DNA from: Nitrososphaerales archaeon TH1177
Lineage (GTDB): Archaea > Thermoproteota > Nitrososphaeria > Nitrososphaerales > Nitrososphaeraceae
Direction of reading: 5' to 3'
NCBI GenBank assembly: GCA_014523515.1
Contig: JAATVJ010000361.1
Span: 1 to 11,042, forward strand
DNA length: 11,042 bases
A program made the translations under genes and the position numbers. Of this stretch, positions 1 to 6,438 are shown piece by piece; position 1 is the stretch's first letter; every line of letters starts with the position of its first letter. The notes beneath the pieces were generated by a model that ran no database searches, had not been told where the DNA came from, and worked only from the letters and a program-made list of their open reading frames with translations.

Positions 1-75
1 AATCAAATCAAATTGTTAGTTAATGATAGTTTATTGATGGTTGATAAAAACTAATAAAATTTAAAGTATATTGTA

Positions 76-822
76 TTAGATCATTTCATTTATTATTTGT
101 TCAAATAATTCGTATGGTTGTGCTCCCTGAACAGCAACAGGTGTTGTTCCATTATAAAAGATAAATGTTGGAGTACTACTTAATCCAATATTCTTTGCTA
201 ATGAATCATTTTCGTTCACTATCGTATTGTATTTATCAGATTCAACACAGTCAGAAAATCTCATAAGATCAGGCACCCTGATATTATTTGCAAATTGCTT
301 TAGATTATCTTTTGTTACCCACCCCGTATTTTCTCCTTGTGAATTTTTATAGATTTCATCATTATACTCCCAATACTTCCCTTGTTCTGCAGCACAATAG
401 GATGCAGCTGCAGCAAGAGTAGAAGCTTTATCATTTGGACGATCATTTACAATGAGATCTTTAAATAGAAATTTGACCTTTCCAGTATCTACAAAATTTT
501 GTATTAGAGAATCTTTAGTTTCCTTATGAAATTTAGCACAGAATGGACATTGGTAATCAGCAAATTCAACTATTGTTATTTTTGCTTGTTCGTCTCCTAG
601 TGCAGAGGCATTAACAGATACTGGAGTAAATAATTTATTAATAATCGTCTCAGTATCTGCAGGATCTTGATTCATATTGTTACTTTTAGGAGCAAAATTT
701 AGAAAACCAGCTATAGTACCAACAAACATAACCGCCATTAAGGAAATACTTGCAATTACAATTTTCTTCCTCATTTGTTTAATATTGTGATTTACAAACT
801 TATTAATCATATGGAACTTCAT
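76..822 (-). CDS. DsbA-family thiol:disulfide oxidoreductase, membrane-anchored
   Basis: This 248-residue protein has the layout of a DsbA/DSBA-like thioredoxin-fold oxidoreductase acting outside the cytoplasmic membrane. A positively charged N-terminus (around residues 17-20, MRKK) precedes one hydrophobic segment (about 21-42) that should anchor it. The thioredoxin strand VEFADYQ leads into the active-site CPFC at 92-95, and the cis-proline loop STPTF is near 216-220. Two further cysteines, C143 and C192, lie in the inserted helical domain. Such proteins make or isomerise disulfides in exported proteins, and ammonia-oxidising archaea usually carry several copies; the substrate cannot be told. 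The start is uncertain: Met17 (ATG at 772-774) would give a more typical short signal-anchor and leave more room for a promoter, because the divergent rpoP begins only 49 bp away. The family call is firm; the specific role is inference. Confidence 0.9.
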   Translation of the reverse strand: MKFHMINKFVNHNIKQMRKKIVIASISLMAVMFVGTIAGFLNFAPKSNNMNQDPADTETIINKLFTPVSVNASALGDEQAKITIVEFADYQCPFCAKFHKETKDSLIQNFVDTGKVKFLFKDLIVNDRPNDKASTLAAAASYCAAEQGKYWEYNDEIYKNSQGENTGWVTKDNLKQFANNIRVPDLMRFSDCVESDKYNTIVNENDSLAKNIGLSSTPTFIFYNGTTPVAVQGAQPYELFEQIINEMI

Positions 823-841
823 TTTTAACTTTTAAGAACAA

Positions 842-850
842 TTAAATTAA
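842..850 (+). promoter_or_regulatory. TATA-like box of rpoP
   Basis: TTAAATTAA is centred about 26 bp before the rpoP ATG at 872, the spacing expected for a leaderless archaeal transcript. The interval to the divergent dsbA-like gene is only 49 bp, so this small region must serve both directions. Assigned by position and composition only. Confidence 0.35.
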
Positions 851-871
851 TCTAACATTATATCGAATATT

Positions 872-1036
872 ATGGAATCTGGAGTTTTAGGTAGTGTAAC
901 TTATGAATGTATGAGATGTGGAACTAATGTGACAATAGAAGAATTATCTGCATTGCCTGAAATAAAATGTATTTGTGGATTCAGAGTTTTTAGGAAAGCA
1001 AGACAACCAGTTGTGAAACAGATCAAGGCAATTTAA
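872..1036 (+). CDS. rpoP: DNA-directed RNA polymerase subunit P (Rpo12)
   Basis: A 54-residue protein matching the archaeal Rpo12/eukaryotic Rpb12 family, a small zinc-binding subunit on the Rpo3/Rpo10/Rpo11 assembly platform of RNA polymerase. It has YECMRCG (C13, C16), then C33 and C35 in IKCICGFRVF, then a basic tail with the family's PVVKQIKA ending. The first zinc pair is a normal CxxC, while the second is CxC, one residue shorter than the usual CxxC (CPYCG type). This may be a lineage feature. The ATG at 872 is preceded by an A/T box at the right distance for a leaderless message. It is followed by the short zinc-ribbon gene in the same direction, 90 bp downstream. Confidence 0.92.
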   Translation: MESGVLGSVTYECMRCGTNVTIEELSALPEIKCICGFRVFRKARQPVVKQIKAI

Positions 1037-1090
1037 TAAAATTTTGTAAAGATATTCTTATCTAATATTACGCTTAGTAAATAAAACAAC

Positions 1091-1102
1091 TATTTAATTA
1101 TA
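1091..1102 (+). promoter_or_regulatory. TATA-like box before the zinc-ribbon gene
   Basis: TATTTAATTATA is centred about 30 bp before the ATG at 1127, compatible with a near-leaderless transcript of the small zinc-ribbon gene. Position-based call only. Confidence 0.35.
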
Positions 1103-1126
1103 GCTTAACTGTATAGATAATAGGTA

Positions 1127-1300
1127 ATGAAAATTATTTGTCCTGACTGTAAAAAAACTGCTGATCTTGCAGATGATTTTTCATCTGTTAAATGCAGCTA
1201 TTGTTCATTAGATATGACTTATGGTGAATATGTTAAATATATTGCATATAAAGACGCAAGATACAGCGATATATTGAGTGACTATAAAAGCAATAGTTAA
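1127..1300 (+). CDS. Small zinc-ribbon protein, 57 aa
   Basis: A short gene encoding a basic 57-residue protein. It starts MKIICPDC, giving a first CxxC at C5-C8, and has a second CxxC at C23-C26 (KCSYC), the spacing of a compact zinc ribbon. A tyrosine-rich tail (TYGEYVKYIAYKDARYSDI, about 31-49) would form a helix. I recognise the fold type but not a named family; such ribbons in archaea bind RNA, DNA or RNA polymerase. It lies between rpoP and an ssDNA-binding gene, so a link to transcription or nucleic-acid handling is plausible but inferred. Two close cysteine pairs, an ATG start, a TATA-like box upstream and a T-run right after the stop support a real gene despite its size. Confidence 0.8.
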   Translation: MKIICPDCKKTADLADDFSSVKCSYCSLDMTYGEYVKYIAYKDARYSDILSDYKSNS

Positions 1301-1314
1301 TAATTAATCTTAAA

Positions 1315-1321
1315 TTTTTTT
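1315..1321 (+). terminator. T-run terminator after the zinc-ribbon gene
   Basis: Seven consecutive T residues begin 14 bp after the stop codon at 1300. Archaeal RNA polymerase commonly terminates at U-tracts without needing a hairpin, so this is a reasonable 3' end for the zinc-ribbon transcript. Confidence 0.4.
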
Positions 1322-1333
1322 ATTCTCAAATTT

Positions 1334-1355
1334 AAAAAGTTATATTTAACTTTTT
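1334..1355 (+). repeat. 9-bp perfect hairpin with T-run, intergenic
   Basis: AAAAAGTTA (1334-1342) and TAACTTTTT (1347-1355) are perfect inverted copies around a 4-nt loop. The T-rich right arm would make it an intrinsic-terminator-like structure between the zinc-ribbon gene and the OB-fold gene. The stem is A/T-rich and weak, and a U-tract lies just upstream, so its role is uncertain. Confidence 0.35.
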
Positions 1356-1450
1356 CTTATATTTTAAATGTCTAGTTTATTGATGAATGTTTTCATTAGC
1401 TACATTATCACTATGAATTAAAAATACAAGATTTCAAAAATATTATCATT

Positions 1451-1460
1451 TTTATTATTC
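1451..1460 (+). promoter_or_regulatory. TATA-like box of the OB-fold gene
   Basis: TTTATTATTC is centred about 28 bp before the ATG at 1484, again matching a leaderless arrangement. The whole stretch is very A/T-rich, so the exact box is ambiguous. Confidence 0.25.
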
Positions 1461-1483
1461 TTCTTTATTTTATTATTATAGTA

Positions 1484-1789
1484 ATGAGCACTAGTGAAAA
1501 AAAGATAAGTGAATTAAGACCTGGAATGAGAGGTGTAAATGTAAAAGTTAGAATAGAAAGTATCTCTGAACCGAGGACTGTAAATTTAAGAACCGGCGGT
1601 CAAGCCAAGGTTGCCGATGCACAGGTTTCAGATGAAACCGGGGCGATCAAATTATCCCTGTGGGATGATCAAATTAATATGATTGAGGAAGGTGATGTGG
1701 TATTAGTTGAAAATGGATATACACACGCATTTCGAGGGGAAAATAACCTTAATATCGGTAAATATGGAAAATTACAAAAAATACAATAA
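1484..1789 (+). CDS. OB-fold single-stranded DNA-binding protein (SSB/RPA-like)
   Basis: A 101-residue single-OB-fold protein of the RPA/crenarchaeal SSB/hSSB1 type. Telltale pieces are the N-terminal ISELRPGMRGVNVKVRI (8-24), the strand-loop-strand AKVADAQVSDETGAIKLSLWDDQ (41-63) with W60 on the binding face, and the closing GDVVLVENGYTHAFRGENNLNIG (70-92). Proteins of this kind coat ssDNA during replication and repair. The length fits one OB domain with almost no C-terminal tail; crenarchaeal SSB is longer because of an acidic flexible tail that is absent here, so partner recruitment may differ. RNA binding is an alternative. It reads in the same direction as its neighbours, but the gaps of 183 bp before and 75 bp after suggest its own promoter. 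Confidence 0.8.
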   Translation: MSTSEKKISELRPGMRGVNVKVRIESISEPRTVNLRTGGQAKVADAQVSDETGAIKLSLWDDQINMIEEGDVVLVENGYTHAFRGENNLNIGKYGKLQKIQ

Positions 1790-1835
1790 TACATTATCTA
1801 AATACCACCTTGATTTTATTTATTAATCTGTTAAG

Positions 1836-1843
1836 TTATAAAT
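1836..1843 (+). promoter_or_regulatory. TATA box of inorganic pyrophosphatase
   Basis: TTATAAAT is centred 25-26 bp before the GTG start at 1865, a textbook distance for a leaderless archaeal mRNA. It also supports the GTG as the true start. Confidence 0.5.
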
Positions 1844-1864
1844 GGGGCTTTTAATATTTTTGCT

Positions 1865-2395
1865 GTGAACTCGAATTTAATAAATAAAATACCAAGCGGT
1901 TCCCCTAATCAAATCAATGTTGTGATAGAAATACCAAAGGGAAGCAATATCAAATATGAAATTGACAAAGATAACGGTATATTATTTGTAGATCGTAAGT
2001 TATTTACTGCAATGTTTTATCCCTGCAATTATGGTTTTATTCCTTCTACTTTGGAAGGTGATGGAGATCCTGTTGATGTTTTGGTTCTTGGCGAATTTGC
2101 AGTAGTTCCTCTCTCTATACTTAGAGCAATTCCTGTCGGTATATTATTAACTGAAGATGAGGAAGGACAAGATTCAAAAATTATTGCAATACCAATTAGT
2201 AAAATAGACTCAAGTTTTTCTTCTATAAACGATGTTGATGATATACCAGAGTCGCTAAAAAAACAAATTGAACATTTTTTTGCACATTATAAGGAATTAG
2301 AAGGAGGGAAATACGTGAGAATTACGGGTTGGGGTAATAGAGAAATGGCAGAAAAACGAATAACTGAAGCTATTGATAGATATTCCAAAAATTAA
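1865..2395 (+). CDS. ppa: Inorganic pyrophosphatase, family I
   Basis: A 176-residue soluble family I pyrophosphatase, which hydrolyses PPi to two phosphates and so drives nucleic-acid, protein and cofactor synthesis. The family signature DGDPVDV is at 66-72. By comparison with the E. coli enzyme, the expected active-site residues are all present: E22, K30, E32, R44, Y52, Y56, D66, D68, D71, D98, D103, K105, Y142 and K143. Length is normal, so it should be a cytoplasmic Mg-dependent hexamer. The start is GTG at 1865, with a good TATA box 26 bp upstream and no Shine-Dalgarno, implying a leaderless message. It converges with the cdvC gene, their stop codons being only about 17 bp apart, so the two transcripts probably overlap at their 3' ends. 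Confidence 0.96.
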   Translation: MNSNLINKIPSGSPNQINVVIEIPKGSNIKYEIDKDNGILFVDRKLFTAMFYPCNYGFIPSTLEGDGDPVDVLVLGEFAVVPLSILRAIPVGILLTEDEEGQDSKIIAIPISKIDSSFSSINDVDDIPESLKKQIEHFFAHYKELEGGKYVRITGWGNREMAEKRITEAIDRYSKN

Positions 2396-2412
2396 TAATT
2401 ACATTTATTTGA

Positions 2413-3630
2413 TTATAGTGCTTTGAATTGTTCACTCCATCGCATATAAGCCCTAATCATATCTATGCTTATAGTAGATTTTCTTATTTTAATAATTTCT
2501 TTAAAATCATTCATGGATATTGGACGAGGATTGGATTCTGACTCCATTGCCTTTCCACTTTCAAATAATTCATTAACAACTCTTAATTGTGCTGCTTGAC
2601 AAATATCTTTAATGTCGCTTGCACTGTATCCCTGAACAAGTTTGGATAATTCTTCTATCTTTAGTGTTTTATCTTTTTTTAATAGTGCAGTATATTGTTT
2701 AAATAAATAATTTCTAGAATCGTTATCAGGCAAAGTAACATAAATTCTCTTTTGAAATCTTCTCAGAAAACCTGCTTCTAAACTCCATGGTTTATTTGTC
2801 GCACCAATAACATACAACTTTGGATTTTTTGATTTGTTACTTATTCCGTCCATTTCTGTTAAAAATTGATTTTTAACGCGTATTTCTCCTCCTACTTCGC
2901 CATTTCTAGTTCCTAATAAGGAATCTATTTCATCAATAAAAAGCAAGACGGGAATATTTTCACTTTCATATAATTTATTAGCCATTTTAAAAAGTTTTGA
3001 AACATTTTTCTCAGCTTCACCAAGCCATTTACTCATCATGGCAGAAGCATCAACATTAACAAAATATCCTTCTATCTCAGCAGCTGCAGCTGCTGCAAGT
3101 AACGTTTTTCCACATCCTGGAGGTCCATATAATAATAGTCCCCTTGGCCATCCTAAAGGAAATAAATCGGATCTCTTTGTAGGATAAACTATTGATTCTC
3201 TTATCGCTCTCTTAGCATCATCAAGACCAATTACTTCTTTCCAAGAAATCTTAGGTTTTTCTTGCATAATTAAACTATCAAATTCTTCACCAAGTGATTC
3301 TTTTGGTTTTTTAAACTCATTTCCTGTTTTTTTATCTGAGGATCTGTCAAGATCGTTTCCAACTAAATCTTCATCACTTTTTCCTTCTTCATCTTCTAAT
3401 ACATTTGACATTTGTAATGATTTAATTCTGTTTAAATATGCATTAGATCTTTCCAGGTATATTTTATTTAATTTATATTCAGGATAAATTTGAATTAATT
3501 TATTTAAAGCTTCAATAGCTCGTTGATAAAACTGAATAGCCTTTAATCGTGAGCCTTGAGAATCAAGCCTTATAGCTTCGGCTGCATATTTACTTGCGCT
3601 ATTTTCTAATTCTTGTGGAGCTAAAATCAT
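2413..3630 (-). CDS. cdvC: CdvC, Vps4-like AAA+ ATPase of the archaeal ESCRT division system
   Basis: A 405-residue protein with the Vps4/CdvC layout. An N-terminal three-helix MIT-like region (about 1-72, with AIQFYQRAIEALNKLI) is followed by an acidic, charged linker (about 78-125) and one AAA+ module. Walker A is GPPGCGKT at 169-176, the pore loop MSKWLGE is around 199-205, Walker B LLFIDEID is at 229-236, the sensor-1 region is ATNKP (N279), and the arginine fingers are in FLRRF (R290/R291). The C-terminus has the Vps4-type helix. CdvC disassembles ESCRT-III-like CdvB polymers during membrane scission. No cdvA or cdvB lies nearby, as I understand is usual in thaumarchaea, where the cdv genes are dispersed. 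A 191-bp upstream gap contains a 14-bp palindrome. A different Vps4-like AAA protein is possible, but the MIT-like region argues for CdvC. Confidence 0.9.
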   Translation of the reverse strand: MILAPQELENSASKYAAEAIRLDSQGSRLKAIQFYQRAIEALNKLIQIYPEYKLNKIYLERSNAYLNRIKSLQMSNVLEDEEGKSDEDLVGNDLDRSSDKKTGNEFKKPKESLGEEFDSLIMQEKPKISWKEVIGLDDAKRAIRESIVYPTKRSDLFPLGWPRGLLLYGPPGCGKTLLAAAAAAEIEGYFVNVDASAMMSKWLGEAEKNVSKLFKMANKLYESENIPVLLFIDEIDSLLGTRNGEVGGEIRVKNQFLTEMDGISNKSKNPKLYVIGATNKPWSLEAGFLRRFQKRIYVTLPDNDSRNYLFKQYTALLKKDKTLKIEELSKLVQGYSASDIKDICQAAQLRVVNELFESGKAMESESNPRPISMNDFKEIIKIRKSTISIDMIRAYMRWSEQFKAL

Positions 3631-3726
3631 AATTCTAGTCGATATTATTTAGTTCTTAATTGATTTTTAGTATTATTAGGTAAATCTTAGTTGTTCTAAA
3701 AACTAAAAATAATATACTAATATTTC

Positions 3727-3740
3727 AATGTTCGAACATT
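3727..3740. promoter_or_regulatory. 14-bp perfect palindrome upstream of cdvC
   Basis: AATGTTCGAACATT is its own reverse complement. It lies in the 191-bp region between the helicase stop and the cdvC start, about 97 bp before cdvC. A palindrome of this length in an intergenic region could be a dimeric regulator site. Its core GTTCGAAC recurs at 3886-3893 inside the helicase gene. Its position well upstream of a core promoter would suit activation more than repression. Function is inferred. Confidence 0.35.
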
Positions 3741-3821
3741 TACTTCTTTATAATATCTTTTTACATTCAATTATTGTTAAACAAAAAAATAATTTTGATT
3801 AGTTGTAATTTTTTAAATAAA

Positions 3822-5102
3822 CTAGAAATAGGAGGAGATTTTATTTTGCTTAAGTGGGTTTTTTACATCATAGGTTTGAAGGGATGTTCGAACCAAGGTA
3901 AGTATATCCTTATCTTTTGTATTATCTACATATACAACATAGATCAGAGACTGAATTTTTTCATCTGTTTTTCTTATTACACGTCCTATTCTCTGTACAA
4001 GTTGATGTATATTCTTTGTATTTGATATTATTATTGCTATACCTACTGATGGTATGTCAAATCCTATCTCTAATGTATGTACTGATAATAATACAAAAAA
4101 ATTTTTTCCCCAAACATTTAAAATATCTTGCCTTTCTTTTGTTTTTACTTTATTATGAATAACTTGAGATGGTATTTTATTTTTCTCTAATATTTCACTT
4201 ATTTTATCTATAGATTCTATTGTTTCACTAAATATCATAATTTTTTCTGTTGGATGATTTTTTACTATATTTACCGATTCAGTTAATTTAGATCTAGTTT
4301 CCGTAAGAAGTTTTTTTCTTTTATAAACACTTTCAAACCATAACTTTGCTAGTCGGGCCCTAGGTCTTCCTGTTTTTAATAATTTTGAAATTACTAAAGG
4401 ATTAGATGATTTTAATTTTAATGAAATTTCTCTAATTGTGTTAGATGTCTCTTCATATATTTTTCTTTCTTCTAAATTCATTTTTACAGGTTTAAATATG
4501 ATCTTAGGTTCACTTAATCTTCCATCATTAACTGCCTCTTTTATCATATATTTTTTTATAGGAGGAATTAAATTCATTATCTTTGAATACCTTGGATCAT
4601 CTTCATTAATTGTTGCTGTTAAACCTAGGATTAATTTATCAGGATTAGCCTGAAGTACGTCAAAGATTCTGCTCAATTTTTTGGCAGTTTCGCTAACCAT
4701 GTGCATCTCATCGAGTATAATCATATCTGATTGTTTTATCAAATCAAAATTTTTTATTATGCTTTGATAAGTACTAAAGGTAATCTCTTTGATATCTTTT
4801 TTTTCTCCATAGTATACTCCAATCTTTTCTTTTTTAATACCATATTTTGTCAATCTTTTGATATTTTGTTCTATCAATACAATTCGAGGAACCAAAAAAA
4901 GAATATTAAAAACTATTTGTGGATTCTGTTCTAAAAGTAGAGAAGCTATTTTCCTAGCACATTCAAAAGCTATTTCAGTTTTTCCTGTACCTGTACTATA
5001 AATAATAGAACCTTTGCCTTTCTTATTTATCCATTCATCCACTGCCTCTCTCTGATCCTTTTTTAAATCAAAGGGAAATTTTAGATCTATTATTTCAGAC
5101 AA
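3822..5102 (-). CDS. Superfamily 2 DEAD/DEAH-type helicase with C-terminal PIP motif
   Basis: A 426-residue SF2 ATPase related to the XPB/Rad25-like group. Domain 1 has a Q-like entry (DLKKDQREAVDEW), motif I STGTGKT at 36-42, motif Ia LVPRIVL, motif II DEMH at 131-134 and motif III LTAT at 161-164. Domain 2 has IMIFSET near 288-294, motif V-like LEIGFDIP near 344-351 and motif VI QRIGRVIRK at 370-378. The protein ends in QNKISSYF (419-426), which fits the PCNA-interacting consensus QxxIxx[FY][FY], so it may be loaded on the sliding clamp for repair or replication-coupled remodelling. DNA translocation or unwinding is expected from the family; the PCNA link is inference. It is divergent from tsr3, and a palindromic A/T box lies about 28 bp upstream of its start. 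Confidence 0.88.
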   Translation of the reverse strand: MSEIIDLKFPFDLKKDQREAVDEWINKKGKGSIIYSTGTGKTEIAFECARKIASLLLEQNPQIVFNILFLVPRIVLIEQNIKRLTKYGIKKEKIGVYYGEKKDIKEITFSTYQSIIKNFDLIKQSDMIILDEMHMVSETAKKLSRIFDVLQANPDKLILGLTATINEDDPRYSKIMNLIPPIKKYMIKEAVNDGRLSEPKIIFKPVKMNLEERKIYEETSNTIREISLKLKSSNPLVISKLLKTGRPRARLAKLWFESVYKRKKLLTETRSKLTESVNIVKNHPTEKIMIFSETIESIDKISEILEKNKIPSQVIHNKVKTKERQDILNVWGKNFFVLLSVHTLEIGFDIPSVGIAIIISNTKNIHQLVQRIGRVIRKTDEKIQSLIYVVYVDNTKDKDILTLVRTSLQTYDVKNPLKQNKISSYF

Positions 5103-5124
5103 GAATAATAAACAATTGAATAAG

Positions 5125-5134
5125 TTATTAATAA
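5125..5134 (-). promoter_or_regulatory. TATA-like box of the helicase gene
   Basis: TTATTAATAA, itself palindromic, is centred about 28 bp upstream of the helicase ATG at 5102, at the spacing seen for other genes here. It sits in the 141-bp divergent region shared with tsr3. Confidence 0.35.
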
Positions 5135-5203
5135 TTTACGTAAGGCTATTTGTCTTTTTAAAATATTAATAAAACTCGTATCGTCTTATTATGCTTTCTA
5201 AAA

Positions 5204-5211
5204 TTTAAATA
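5204..5211 (+). promoter_or_regulatory. TATA-like box of tsr3
   Basis: TTTAAATA is centred about 36 bp before the tsr3 ATG at 5244, allowing a short 5' leader. Just after it, TTAAGA (5216-5221) and TCTTAA (5225-5230) form a 6-bp inverted repeat, which overlaps the expected transcription start. Confidence 0.35.
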
Positions 5212-5243
5212 GATATTAAGATATTCTTAAGCAATCGTTATAA

Positions 5244-5750
5244 ATGAAAGTTTTTGTTTTAGAACTCAAACAAGATGATCCAACAAAATGTACGGCAGCG
5301 AAGTTGGTAAAATTTAATTTAATTCAATCGACTAGGTTTGTACCAAAAAATACTATAGTTTTAAACCCATTATCTAAAATCACATTATCTAAAACTGATA
5401 TTGATCCAGCTAAATCAATTTGTGCTATAGATTGTTCTTGGACTTATTTTAATGAAACAATATTTAAGCTCAAAATTCTCAGAAAAAGAATTAATCGTCG
5501 TCTTCCATTACTTCTTGCAGGAAATCCTATTAACTATGCAAAATTAGGAAAATTAACAACAGCTGAAGCCATAGCTGGGTCTTTATATATATTAGGATTA
5601 AAATCAAATGCAGAAGAATTAATGAATAAATTCAAATGGGGTCATACTTTTATAGACTTAAATTTTGAGCTATTAGAATTATACAAAGATCAAAAAAATC
5701 CTAACGAAATTCTTAATATTGAAAAAGAATATTTTCCAAACTTATATTAA
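5244..5750 (+). CDS. tsr3: Tsr3, rRNA aminocarboxypropyltransferase (DUF367)
   Basis: A 168-residue protein of the Tsr3 family, the SAM-dependent enzyme that transfers the 3-amino-3-carboxypropyl group to a methylated pseudouridine in small-subunit rRNA near the decoding site. Family hallmarks are DCSW at 63-66, the long conserved block RRLPLLLAGNPINYAKLGKL at 85-104 followed by TTAEA, and FKWG near 130-133 with the following N and Y residues. Length is typical for archaeal Tsr3, and the short N-terminal domain before DCSW carries a strand starting MKVFVLEL. The ATG at 5244 follows an A/T-rich promoter region. The gene lies directly upstream of RNase P RNA in the same direction, and the rnpB promoter appears to overlap the last codons, giving a neighbourhood of stable-RNA maturation functions. 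Confidence 0.93.
   Translation: MKVFVLELKQDDPTKCTAAKLVKFNLIQSTRFVPKNTIVLNPLSKITLSKTDIDPAKSICAIDCSWTYFNETIFKLKILRKRINRRLPLLLAGNPINYAKLGKLTTAEAIAGSLYILGLKSNAEELMNKFKWGHTFIDLNFELLELYKDQKNPNEILNIEKEYFPNLY
5742..5750 (+). promoter_or_regulatory. TATA-like box of RNase P RNA
   Basis: TTATATTAA is the end of the tsr3 reading frame and stop codon, and is centred about 25 bp before the predicted 5' end of the RNase P RNA near 5770. It is therefore a promoter embedded in the upstream gene. Confidence 0.4.
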
Positions 5751-5769
5751 GTTCTTTGTTATTATATTA

Positions 5770-6064
5770 TTGTGAGCTAGTGTACGAGTAACTCAAAGAG
5801 AGGAAACTCCTCCCTCACAGCAGGCACTCAAATTAGAGATAATTAGCTGGAGACAGCTGGCAACGTAACAGAAAAGTAATCTAGAAAGGGCTTATTATAA
5901 CTCTATGATGGTCAATAACCTGAGACTACTTTCTTTCTAGAGTGAAACTGACGACCTGAGTGGAGCAAGGCCAAAAAGAACAAGCATGTTCCTGCACTGG
6001 TTCAGGTTGGCCGCTAAGCGAAATCTCGTATAAAACAGAAGGAGGGTTACTGCTAGCACATACT
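5770..6064 (+). ncRNA. rnpB: RNase P RNA, archaeal
   Basis: This is the catalytic RNA of ribonuclease P, which cleaves 5' leaders from pre-tRNA. Universally conserved pieces are visible: GAGGAAACTCC (5800-5810; CR-I/P4 5' side), AACAGAAAA near 5867-5875, GGAGCAAGGCCAAA at 5962-5975 (also present in E. coli M1 RNA), and ACAGAAGGAGGGTTACT at 6035-6051 (CR-V/P4 3' side). Long-range pairings close the molecule: AGTAAC 5787-5792 with GTTACT 6046-6051 (P2), and GTG..CTAG 5772-5780 with CTAGCAC 6053-6059 (P1). Internal helices include AGCTG/CAGCT capped by a GAGA GNRA loop (5845-5858), TCTAGAAAG/CTTTCTAGA (5880-5888/5933-5941), ACCTGA/TCAGGT (5954-5959/6002-6007) and GGCCA/TGGCC (5969-5973/6008-6012). 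The ends are set by P1 and are accurate to several bases. Confidence 0.95.
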
Positions 6065-6084
6065 ACTAATAAGGATGGGTTCTG

Positions 6085-6102
6085 CTTTTAATTTTATAAA
6101 TT
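6085..6102 (+). promoter_or_regulatory. T-rich end of rnpB and TATA-like box of the integrase
   Basis: Between rnpB and the integrase, CTTTTAATTTT could terminate the RNase P RNA. The overlapping TTTATAAA at 6093-6100 is a good TATA-like box for the integrase transcript, with a leader of about 30 nt. A GGAGG at 6137-6141 precedes the TTG start by 15 nt, longer than an ideal Shine-Dalgarno spacing. Confidence 0.35.
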
Positions 6103-6156
6103 ACTTCTGCCTAGACCTCGATCAGTTATCAAGATTGGAGGAAAAAGAAAGAACAA

Positions 6157-6438
6157 TTGAATAAGTCAACAACAACAGCAACAACAAAAAAAGATAATAT
6201 CAATGAGGAATTGGAAAAGAAAATTGATTATATTACACAGTCTTTTCCTCAAAACTTTTTAAAGAATAAATTAAAAAATCTTGCCAGAAAAAATCCAGAT
6301 AATGCTACTATTATTTGCGATTATATCATTGTTGAACAAACAGAATTTAATATTAAAGATTCAACAAAAAAAGGCAAGATAAAGGCTCTAGTGTATCTAT
6401 CCAATTATTTACAAGATACCAAACCTTTAAAGAAATGA
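6157..6438 (+). CDS. N-terminal (core-binding) piece of a split tyrosine integrase
   Basis: A 93-residue piece that starts at TTG, since no ATG or GTG lies between the preceding in-frame stop and here. A Thr/Lys-rich start is followed by helical sequence resembling the SAM-like arm/core-binding domain of thaumarchaeal tyrosine integrases (FPQNFLKNKLKNLARKNPDN near 34-53; GKIKALVYLSNYL near 76-88). It stops at TGA 6436-6438, overlapping the ATG of the catalytic piece by 4 nt. Shifting back one base at T TTA AAG (6426-6432) joins it directly to the next frame, reading KPLKEMTKQDILDHL, which continues the core-binding domain in the order expected for one integrase. Options are a one-base deletion, -1 recoding, or two coupled subunits. 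The domain relationship is from family memory, not from a search. Confidence 0.7.
   Translation: MNKSTTTATTKKDNINEELEKKIDYITQSFPQNFLKNKLKNLARKNPDNATIICDYIIVEQTEFNIKDSTKKGKIKALVYLSNYLQDTKPLKK
6426..6432 (+). other. In-frame -1 slippery heptamer T TTA AAG
   Basis: TTTAAAG lies in the correct register (T TTA AAG relative to the N-terminal integrase piece), so tandem slippage of the P- and A-site tRNAs to TTT AAA moves ribosomes exactly into the catalytic frame two codons before the TGA. It matches the X XXY YYZ pattern known from bacterial insertion sequences and viruses. No obvious strong downstream stem was found. Function is a hypothesis. Confidence 0.4.

Noticed and set aside
3774..4934. 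Several plus-strand open frames (67-83 aa) opposite the helicase gene.
   Set aside because: They are hydrophobic, Phe/Ile/Leu/Tyr-rich translations of the antisense of an A/T-rich coding gene with clear helicase motifs; none has recognisable domains.
5757..6064. Considered SRP RNA or a self-splicing intron for the structured region.
   Set aside because: GGAGCAAGGCCAAA, ACAGAAGG and the P1/P2/P4 pairings are specific to RNase P RNA; no SRP domain IV motif is present.
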